Notes under the pieces: generated by a model
What the model was told of the DNA's origin: nothing
Seen by the model: the letters and a program-made list of their open reading frames with translations, nothing else
Database searches by the model: none
Shown here: piece after piece, positions 6,701-13,252 of the stretch
Numbering within the stretch: position 1 is the stretch's first letter
How the letters are laid out: the number at the start of each line of letters is the position of its first letter
Program-made: the position numbers and the translations under genes
Source of the DNA: PALSA-1006 sp964532405
Lineage (GTDB): Bacteria > Pseudomonadota > Gammaproteobacteria > Burkholderiales > Gallionellaceae
Length of the DNA: 15,456 bases
Direction of reading: 5' to 3'
Assembly: GCA_964532405.1 (NCBI GenBank)
Contig: CAZHIC010000047.1
Location: 1-15,456, forward strand

Positions 6701-7799
6701 CGGTCCGAAAAAGCTGGTTAAGGGAACTAAGTTAAACAAAGAGTACCTGCACAGCATCGAACATCATCATTGGTTCGACATCCGTGTTGCTGACGATGAA
6801 GTGGCTACGCAGATGGAACAGGTCAAAGAGGGTTTGGCGCAGAAACGCGTTGAATTCGATGCCGCGTTCGAGCTGAAAAAGAAAAAACTGACACAGGGCG
6901 ACGAGCTGCAAGCCGGCGTACAGAAAATGGTCAAGGTGTATGTGGCGGTTAAACGCCGCCTGCAGCCCGGCGATAAGATGGCGGGTCGTCACGGTAACAA
7001 GGGTGTGGTGTCGCGCATCGTTCCGGTTGAAGATATGCCGCACATGGCGGATGGCACGCCGGTTGACATCGTGCTGAACCCGTTGGGCGTTCCTTCTCGT
7101 ATGAACATCGGACAGGTGCTGGAAGTACATCTGGGCTGGGCGGCGAAAGGGCTGGGCAAAAAGATCGGCCTGATGCTGGATGCGCAAGCCAAGATTGCGG
7201 ATGTGCGCAAGTTCCTGGGCAAGATATACAGCGGCGATCAGGCGGCAGAAATTGCATCTTTCACCGACGAAGAAGTCACCGAGCTGTGCCGCAATCTGAA
7301 GAAAGGTGTGCCGTTCGCGACGCCGGTATTCGATGGCGCCAGCGAAGAAGAGATCAAGGACATGCTGGAGTTGGCGGATCTGCCGCGTTCCGGTCAGATA
7401 CAGCTGCACGATGGGCGTACCGGTGATGCATTCGACCGTAAGGTTACCGTGGGTTACATGCATGTGCTCAAGCTGCACCACTTGGTGGATGACAAGATGC
7501 ACGCCCGCTCGACTGGCCCGTACAGTCTGGTTACCCAGCAACCGCTGGGTGGTAAGGCGCAGTTTGGTGGCCAGCGTTTCGGTGAGATGGAAGTCTGGGC
7601 GCTGGAAGCCTACGGCGCGGCTTACACATTGCAGGAAATGCTGACAGTGAAGTCCGATGACGTGAATGGCCGTACCAAGGTCTATGAAAACATCGTCAAG
7701 GGCGACCACAAGATCGATGCCGGTATGCCGGAGTCGTTCAACGTGTTGACCAAGGAAATTCGCTCCTTGGGTATTGATATTGATCTGGAACGTCATTAG
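3729..7799 (+). CDS. rpoB: DNA-directed RNA polymerase subunit beta
   Basis: The beta subunit (1356 residues) forms one pincer and part of the catalytic centre of RNA polymerase. The Rif pocket is intact: Q518, F519, D521, H531 and S536 (E. coli Q513, F514, D516, H526, S531), so the enzyme should be rifampicin-sensitive. Next comes [20 protein letters not shown]. The catalytic-centre motif NYEDS has E818 and D819 (E. coli 813, 814). [12 protein letters not shown] carries K1083 and K1091 (E. coli 1065, 1073). The residue offset to E. coli grows from 5 to 18 between these motifs, implying about 13 extra residues. The protein ends [13 protein letters not shown]. ATG at 3729 ([14 protein letters not shown]) follows GGAGA (3720-3724). 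An upstream in-frame extension to 3669 is not family-like. The TAG stop is the first unit of a heptad repeat. Confidence 0.98.
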   Translation: [1356 protein letters not shown]

Positions 7800-7862
7800 T
7801 CGCTAGTCGTAAGTAGGTAGTCGTTAGTTGGTTTGTCGCTGCACTAACTGGCAACTACCTGC
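7797..7862. repeat. Heptad inverted repeat of a second sequence family (TAGTCGT type)
   Basis: Starting on the rpoB stop codon, 7797-7831 reads as five 7-nt units: TAGTCGC, TAGTCGT, AAGTAGG, TAGTCGT, TAGTTGG. The right part (7842-7862) is complementary. Pairing 7813-7833 with 7842-7862 gives 19 of 21 RNA base pairs, four of them G-U, around an 8-nt loop. The layout resembles the GTGAAAN elements but the heptad is unrelated. It lies wholly in the rpoB-rpoC gap and ends 18 nt before the rpoC Shine-Dalgarno (7881-7885). Function unknown. Confidence 0.78.
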
Positions 7863-7891
7863 TCTCCACTCATCAGATTTAGGAGCTACAC

Positions 7892-10800
7892 ATGAAAGCA
7901 TTGCTGGATTTGTTCAAGCAGGTAACACAAAAGGAAGAGTTCGACACGATCAAGATCGGTCTGGCTTCTCCCGAGAAGATTCGTTCGTGGTCCTACGGCG
8001 AAGTAAAGAAGCCGGAAACCATCAACTACCGTACCTTCAAGCCAGAGCGCGACGGCTTGTTCTGCGCCAAGATATTCGGCCCGGTGAAGGACTACGAATG
8101 CTTGTGCGGTAAATACAAGCGTCTCAAACATCGCGGTGTGATCTGCGAGAAGTGCGGCGTTGAAGTCACGTTATCCAAAGTGCGCCGCGAGCGTATGGGT
8201 CACATCGAGCTGGCTTCTCCTGTTGCGCACATCTGGTTCCTGAAATCGCTGCCATCGCGTTTGGGTATGGTGCTGGACATGACGCTGCGCGACATCGAGC
8301 GCGTGTTGTACTTTGAAGCCTATGTAGTGACCGAGCCGGGCATGACGCCTTTGAATCGTGCGCAGTTGCTGTCCGAGGATGATTACATCGCCAAGATCGA
8401 AGAGTACGGCGATGAATTTACAGCGGTGATGGGTGCCGAGGGCGTGCGCGCTTTGTTGCGTGCATTGGATGTGCCGGCCGAAGTGGAAAAGCTGCGCGCA
8501 GAGCTGGAAGCAACTAGCTCCGAGACCAAGATCAAGAAATACGCCAAACGCCTGAAGGTGCTGGAAGCATTCGTGAAGTCCGGCATTAAGCCGGAATGGA
8601 TGGTCATGGAGGTGTTGCCGGTGTTGCCGCCGGAACTGCGTCCGCTGGTGCCGTTGGACGGTGGCCGTTTCGCCACTTCCGACCTGAACGATCTGTATCG
8701 TCGCGTCATTAACCGTAACAACCGTTTGAAACGTTTGCTCGAACTCAAAGCACCGGAAATCATCGTGCGCAACGAGAAGCGTATGCTGCAAGAGTCCGTT
8801 GACTCCCTGCTCGACAACGGTCGTCGCGGCAAGGCGATGACCGGCGCCAACAAGCGTCCGCTGAAATCGCTGGCCGATATGATCAAGGGTAAGGGCGGTC
8901 GTTTCCGTCAGAACTTGTTGGGCAAGCGCGTGGACTACTCCGGTCGTTCCGTGATCGTGGTAGGCCCGCAACTGAAATTGCATCAGTGCGGTCTGCCCAA
9001 GAAGATGGCGCTGGAATTGTTCAAGCCGTTTATTTTCGAGCGTCTGGAAAAGATGGGTTTGGCAACCACCATCAAGGCTGGTAAGCGTATGGTTGAGGCG
9101 GAAGAACCTATCGTGTGGGACATCCTCGAAGAAGTCATTCGCGAACATCCGGTGATGTTGAACCGCGCACCAACGTTGCACCGTTTGGGTATCCAGGCAT
9201 TTGAGCCGATCCTGATCGAAGGTAAAGCGATCCAATTGCATCCGCTGGTGTGTACGGCGTTCAACGCCGACTTCGACGGTGACCAAATGGCTGTTCACGT
9301 TCCGCTGTCGCTGGAAGCGCAGATGGAATGCCGCACGCTGATGCTGGCTTCCAATAACGTACTGTCTCCCGCCAACGGTGAGCCGATTATTGTTCCGTCA
9401 CAAGACATCGTGTTGGGCCTGTATTACATGACGCGCGAGAAGATCGGTGCGTTGGGCGAAGGTTCCTTCTTTGCCGACGTGTCCGAAGCGTTGCGTGCTT
9501 ACCGTTCCGGTCACGCCGATCTGCAAGCCAAGGTGCTTGTGCGTATCCAAGAGTCGACTATCGACGCGAATGGTGAGAAACAAGAGACGCTGACCCGCTA
9601 CGAAACAACGGTTGGTCGTGCCATTTTGTCCGAGCTATTGCCGCCCAATCTGCCGTTCAGTGCGGTGAACAAGACGCTGAAGAAGAAGGAAATCTCGCGC
9701 TTGATTAACGCCAGTTTCCGTCGTTGCGGTTTGCGCGACACGGTCATCATGGCGGACAAGTTGATGTACACCGGTTTTACTTATGCGACTCGCGCTGGTA
9801 TTTCGATTTGTGTCGACGATATGTTGGTGCCTAAGCAAAAGAACGATTTGATCGTTGCTGCTGAAAAAGAAGTGCACGAAATTCATACGCAATACACCTC
9901 CGGTCTGGTGACTCAAGGCGAACGCTACAACAAGGTAGTGGACATCTGGGGTCGCACCGGTGACCAAGTTGCCAAGGCGATGATGGAGCAGCTCGGTAGC
10001 GAGCCTGTGCTTGATCGTCTGACTGGCGAAGTTGTTACCGACAAGAAGGGCAAAGTGGTGACACAAGAGTCATTCAACTCCATCTACATGATGGCCGACT
10101 CCGGTGCGCGCGGTTCTGCGGCGCAGATTCGTCAGCTGTCCGGTATGCGCGGTTTGATGGCGAAGCCGGACGGCTCCATCATCGAAACGCCGATCACCGC
10201 GAACTTCCGCGAAGGTCTGAACATGTTGCAGTACTTCATCTCCACGCACGGCGCACGTAAGGGCTTGGCGGATACGGCGTTGAAGACGGCGAACTCCGGT
10301 TACCTGACACGCCGTCTGGTCGATGTGACGCAAGACTTGGTCATTATCGAAGATGATTGCGGTACTGAAAATGGCCGTTCGATGAAGGCCTTGGTTGAAG
10401 GCGGTGAAGTCATCGAGGCGCTACGCGAGCGTATTCTAGGGCGTGTGGCCGCATCCGACATCGTCAACCCCGAGACTAGCGAAACGCTGTACGAGGCGAA
10501 CACGCTGCTGGATGAAGACATGGTGGATCACATCGAGGCGCTCGGTATTGACGAGGTGCGTGTACGCACACCGTTGACCTGCGAGACTCGCTACGGTCTG
10601 TGTGCCAAGTGCTACGGTCGCGATTTGGGCCGTGGCGGTCAGGTGAACGTGGGCGAAGCGGTCGGCGTGATTGCCGCCCAGTCCATCGGCGAACCCGGCA
10701 CACAGCTGACCATGCGTACTTTCCACATCGGTGGCGCGGCTTCGCGTACCGTGGTGGCGAGCCAGGTCGAAGGTAAATCGAACGGCATCATCAAGTACAG

Positions 10801-12124
10801 CCCGAACATGCGCACCGTGACCAGCGCGCGTAACGAGCTGGTGGTGGTGGCGCGAAGCGGCGAAGTGATGGTGACTGATGAGCATGGCCGCGAGCGCGAG
10901 CGTCATAAAGTGCCATACGGCGCGATGTTGACGGTGCGTGAAGGTGTTGCCGTGCGTGCGGGCGATGTGCTGGCGACGTGGGATCCGCATACCCGTCCAA
11001 TTATCACCGAATACGCAGGTCAGGCACGTTTTGAGAACGTGGAAGAAGGCTCCACTGTCGCCAAGCAGATCGACGAAGTGACTGGCTTGTCTACACTGGT
11101 GGTTATCGACCCGAAGCGCAGCGCGACGCAAAGTAAGACTCAGGCCAAGGGCGTGCGTCCGCTGGTGCGCTTGCTGGACGATGCCGGCAACGAGATCAAG
11201 ATTGCCGGAACGGATACCGCAATTTCCGTGACCTTCCAGGTCGGCTCTATTATCACGGTGGAAGACGGTCAGCAAGTCGGTGTGGGTGACGTGCTGGCGC
11301 GTATCCCGCAAGAAAGCTCGAAGACTCGCGACATTACCGGCGGTCTGCCGCGTGTGGCCGAGTTGTTTGAAGCGCGTTCACCCAAAGACGCCGGCATGTT
11401 GGCCGAAGTCACCGGTACGGCTTCGTTCGGTAAGGAAACCAAAGGTAAGCAACGTTTGGTTATCACCGATGTTGACGGCGTGCAGAATGAATTCTTGATT
11501 CCAAAGGAAAAGCACGTATTGGTGCACGATGGTCAAGTGGTGAATCAGGGCGAAATGATTGTGGACGGACCTGCCGATCCGCACGACATCCTGCGTCTGC
11601 TGGGTATCGAGGCGCTGGCGCGTTACATTACCGACGAAGTGCAGGACGTGTATCGCTTGCAGGGTGTGAAGATCAACGACAAGCATATCGAAGTGATCGT
11701 GCGTCAAATGCTGCGTCGCGTGCAGATTTTGGACGAGGGCGATAGCCGTTTCATACCGAAGGAACAGGTCGAGCGTGCCGATTTGCTGCAAGAGAACGAG
11801 CGCATGGAGGCCGCCGGCAAACAAGAGGCGACCTTCCAGTATATGTTGCTGGGGATCACCAAGGCTTCGTTGTCCACCGATTCGTTTATCTCCGCTGCCT
11901 CTTTCCAGGAGACGACGCGCGTGTTGACGGAAGCGGCAATCATGGGCAAGAAAGACGATTTGCGCGGCTTGAAGGAGAACGTCATCGTGGGTCGTCTCAT
12001 TCCTGCGGGAACAGGCTTGGCGTTCCACACTGCCCGTCGCAAGCAGCGTCTGGGTATCGATATGGCGGCCGGCTCCAGACTGCTTGATGCGGAAGCACCT
12101 GTGGAAGAACAAGGAAGTGTCTAG
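7892..12124 (+). CDS. rpoC: DNA-directed RNA polymerase subunit beta'
   Basis: The beta' subunit (1410 residues; E. coli 1407) holds the catalytic Mg ion, clamp, bridge helix and trigger loop. The N-terminal zinc ribbon has C70, C72, C85 and C88. The active-site motif NADFDGDQMAVH places D460, D462 and D464 at exactly the E. coli numbers. The second zinc site is C823, C897, C904 and C907. The trigger-loop MRTFHIGGAAS has H945 (E. coli H936). The C-terminal region (GRLIPAGTGLAFH) is normal. ATG at 7892 is preceded by AGGAG (7881-7885). It lies 92 nt after rpoB and is presumably co-transcribed with it. Confidence 0.98.
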   Translation: MKALLDLFKQVTQKEEFDTIKIGLASPEKIRSWSYGEVKKPETINYRTFKPERDGLFCAKIFGPVKDYECLCGKYKRLKHRGVICEKCGVEVTLSKVRRERMGHIELASPVAHIWFLKSLPSRLGMVLDMTLRDIERVLYFEAYVVTEPGMTPLNRAQLLSEDDYIAKIEEYGDEFTAVMGAEGVRALLRALDVPAEVEKLRAELEATSSETKIKKYAKRLKVLEAFVKSGIKPEWMVMEVLPVLPPELRPLVPLDGGRFATSDLNDLYRRVINRNNRLKRLLELKAPEIIVRNEKRMLQESVDSLLDNGRRGKAMTGANKRPLKSLADMIKGKGGRFRQNLLGKRVDYSGRSVIVVGPQLKLHQCGLPKKMALELFKPFIFERLEKMGLATTIKAGKRMVEAEEPIVWDILEEVIREHPVMLNRAPTLHRLGIQAFEPILIEGKAIQLHPLVCTAFNADFDGDQMAVHVPLSLEAQMECRTLMLASNNVLSPANGEPIIVPSQDIVLGLYYMTREKIGALGEGSFFADVSEALRAYRSGHADLQAKVLVRIQESTIDANGEKQETLTRYETTVGRAILSELLPPNLPFSAVNKTLKKKEISRLINASFRRCGLRDTVIMADKLMYTGFTYATRAGISICVDDMLVPKQKNDLIVAAEKEVHEIHTQYTSGLVTQGERYNKVVDIWGRTGDQVAKAMMEQLGSEPVLDRLTGEVVTDKKGKVVTQESFNSIYMMADSGARGSAAQIRQLSGMRGLMAKPDGSIIETPITANFREGLNMLQYFISTHGARKGLADTALKTANSGYLTRRLVDVTQDLVIIEDDCGTENGRSMKALVEGGEVIEALRERILGRVAASDIVNPETSETLYEANTLLDEDMVDHIEALGIDEVRVRTPLTCETRYGLCAKCYGRDLGRGGQVNVGEAVGVIAAQSIGEPGTQLTMRTFHIGGAASRTVVASQVEGKSNGIIKYSPNMRTVTSARNELVVVARSGEVMVTDEHGRERERHKVPYGAMLTVREGVAVRAGDVLATWDPHTRPIITEYAGQARFENVEEGSTVAKQIDEVTGLSTLVVIDPKRSATQSKTQAKGVRPLVRLLDDAGNEIKIAGTDTAISVTFQVGSIITVEDGQQVGVGDVLARIPQESSKTRDITGGLPRVAELFEARSPKDAGMLAEVTGTASFGKETKGKQRLVITDVDGVQNEFLIPKEKHVLVHDGQVVNQGEMIVDGPADPHDILRLLGIEALARYITDEVQDVYRLQGVKINDKHIEVIVRQMLRRVQILDEGDSRFIPKEQVERADLLQENERMEAAGKQEATFQYMLLGITKASLSTDSFISAASFQETTRVLTEAAIMGKKDDLRGLKENVIVGRLIPAGTGLAFHTARRKQRLGIDMAAGSRLLDAEAPVEEQGSV

Positions 12125-12129
12125 TTAGC

Positions 12130-12158
12130 TTGACAGTCCGCGTGTTCGTCAATAGAAT
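12130..12158 (+). promoter_or_regulatory. Sigma70 promoter of the rpsL-rpsG-fusA-tuf operon
   Basis: TTGACA (12130-12135) is a perfect -35 box. It is followed after exactly 17 bp by TAGAAT (12153-12158), five of six matches to the -10 consensus. The bases after the -10 are GCGCGG, a GC-rich discriminator typical of promoters inhibited by ppGpp and DksA. Transcription would start near 12165, giving a leader of about 95 nt before rpsL. The -35 begins 5 bp after the rpoC stop. This is the position of the str-operon promoter. Confidence 0.85.
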
Positions 12159-12171
12159 GCGCGGTCTTTTT
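12135..12171 (+). terminator. Possible weak intrinsic terminator after rpoC
   Basis: CCGCG (12138-12142) pairs with CGCGG (12160-12164). AG (12135-12136) with CT (12166-12167) can extend the stem past a T-T mismatch, and TTTT (to 12170) follows. The loop is 17 nt, longer than ideal. The element overlaps the rpsL promoter, so the pairing could be incidental. If real, it would end rpoBC transcripts as the next operon begins. Confidence 0.3.
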
Positions 12172-12175
12172 AGCC

Positions 12176-12209
12176 GTCATGGCAAGGCGAGTTTTTGCTT
12201 TTTCATGAC
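12176..12209 (+). other. Hairpin in the rpsL 5' untranslated region
   Basis: GTCATG (12176-12181) pairs with CATGAC (12204-12209), and GCAA (12182-12185) with TTGC (12195-12198), leaving a five-T bulge on the 3' side and a 9-nt loop. A smaller ATGC-TTTT-GCAT hairpin follows at 12212-12223. The leader after it is AT-rich up to the AGGA ribosome site (12247-12250). It may protect the mRNA 5' end; no known ribosomal-protein site is recognised. Confidence 0.4.
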
Positions 12210-12259
12210 AAATGCTTTTGCATATTATTGATTAAATAGAGTTTTTAGGAACCATAACA

Positions 12260-12637
12260 ATGCCAACGATCAACCAGTTAATACGCAAGCCTCGTTCTGC
12301 TGAAATCACCAAAAGCAAGGTGCCTGCGCTTGCAGGTAGCCCTCAGAAACGTGGTGTTTGCACCCGTGTTTATACAACCACTCCGAAGAAGCCGAACTCG
12401 GCTTTGCGTAAGGTCGCCAAGGTGCGTTTGACCAACGGCTTTGAAGTGATTTCCTATATCGGCGGTGAGGGCCATAACTTGCAGGAGCACTCGGTTGTGT
12501 TGTTGCGCGGTGGTCGTGTCAAGGATTTGCCGGGTGTGCGTTACCACATGGTGCGCGGTAGCCTGGATACGGCGGGTGTTAAAGATCGTAAGCAGTCCCG
12601 TTCCAAGTATGGTGCGAAGCGTCCTAAGAAGGCTTAA
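12260..12637 (+). CDS. rpsL: 30S ribosomal protein S12
   Basis: S12 (125 residues) sits at the decoding centre and controls tRNA selection accuracy. The N-terminal tail PTINQLIRKPR is followed by the core motifs KRGVCTRVYTTTPKKPNSALRK and GGEGHNLQEHSV. The streptomycin-site lysines are wild type: K43 in TPKKPNS and K88 in GGRVKDLPGV. D89 is the residue methylthiolated by RimO in many proteobacteria. ATG at 12260 follows AGGA (12247-12250). It is the first gene of the str operon and is driven by the promoter at 12130. Confidence 0.97.
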   Translation: MPTINQLIRKPRSAEITKSKVPALAGSPQKRGVCTRVYTTTPKKPNSALRKVAKVRLTNGFEVISYIGGEGHNLQEHSVVLLRGGRVKDLPGVRYHMVRGSLDTAGVKDRKQSRSKYGAKRPKKA

Positions 12638-12643
12638 ATGCAG

Positions 12644-12706
12644 GTGAAAAGTGAAAGGTGAAATGGGGTTGTTCGCACATTTCACATTTCACCTTTCACG
12701 TTTTAC
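12644..12706. repeat. Heptad inverted repeat, GTGAAAN family, copy 3
   Basis: Left units are GTGAAAA (12644-12650), GTGAAAG and GTGAAAT (to 12664). Right units in 7-nt register are ATTTCAC (12679-12685), ATTTCAC, CTTTCAC and GTTTTAC (to 12706). Pairing 12644-12665 with 12685-12706 matches at 20 of 22 positions. It starts 7 nt after the rpsL stop and takes up most of the 108-nt rpsL-rpsG gap. In E. coli this gap carries the S7 operator. Function unknown. Confidence 0.87.
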
Positions 12707-12745
12707 CAGTAATTTAATTAGCCTGAATAATTAAGAGGTTTAGAT

Positions 12746-13216
12746 ATGCCAAGACGTAGAGAAGTACCCAAACGCGAAGTCCTGCCGGATCCAAAGTACG
12801 GCAATCAGGATTTGTCCAAGTTCGTTAACGTGCTGATGACGGCGGGTAAAAAATCCGTGGCTGAGCGCATTCTTTACGGTGCGATGGAGCAAGTTGCCAA
12901 GAAGAGCGGCAAAGATCCGATCGAAGTGTTTAATCTGGCGCTGAACAACGCGAAGCCTCAGGTTGAAGTGAAGAGCCGTCGTGTCGGTGGTGCGAACTAT
13001 CAGGTGCCTGTTGAGGTGCGTCCTTCCCGTCGTATGGCATTGGCGATGCGCTGGTTGAAGGATTTTGCGCGCAAGCGTGGCGAAAAGTCGATGGGATTGC
13101 GCCTTGCCGGTGAGTTGATCGATGCGTCCGAAGGTCGCGGCGGTGCGGTTAAGAAGCGTGAAGAAGTGCATCGTATGGCTGAAGCCAACAAGGCGTTTTC
13201 GCATTTCCGTTTCTAA
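12746..13216 (+). CDS. rpsG: 30S ribosomal protein S7
   Basis: S7 (156 residues) nucleates assembly of the 16S rRNA 3' domain and lines the E site; in E. coli it is also the repressor of the str operon. The signature PDPKYGNQDLSKFVNVLM (14-31) is followed by the helical rRNA-binding core, then the beta-hairpin VGGANYQVPVEV (80-91) near the E-site tRNA. The C-terminus ends FSHFRF. ATG at 12746 follows AGAGG (12734-12738). Confidence 0.97.
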   Translation: MPRRREVPKREVLPDPKYGNQDLSKFVNVLMTAGKKSVAERILYGAMEQVAKKSGKDPIEVFNLALNNAKPQVEVKSRRVGGANYQVPVEVRPSRRMALAMRWLKDFARKRGEKSMGLRLAGELIDASEGRGGAVKKREEVHRMAEANKAFSHFRF

Positions 13217-13252
13217 GCTGTTTCTTTAAAGTCTTTAAGTTAGGTAGCTATC

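Noticed and set aside
6732..9298. Long minus-strand open frames (354 and 375 codons) opposite rpoB and rpoC
   Set aside because: Both lie opposite strongly conserved polymerase coding sequence and translate to low-information, His/Gln/Arg-rich products. Shadow frames.
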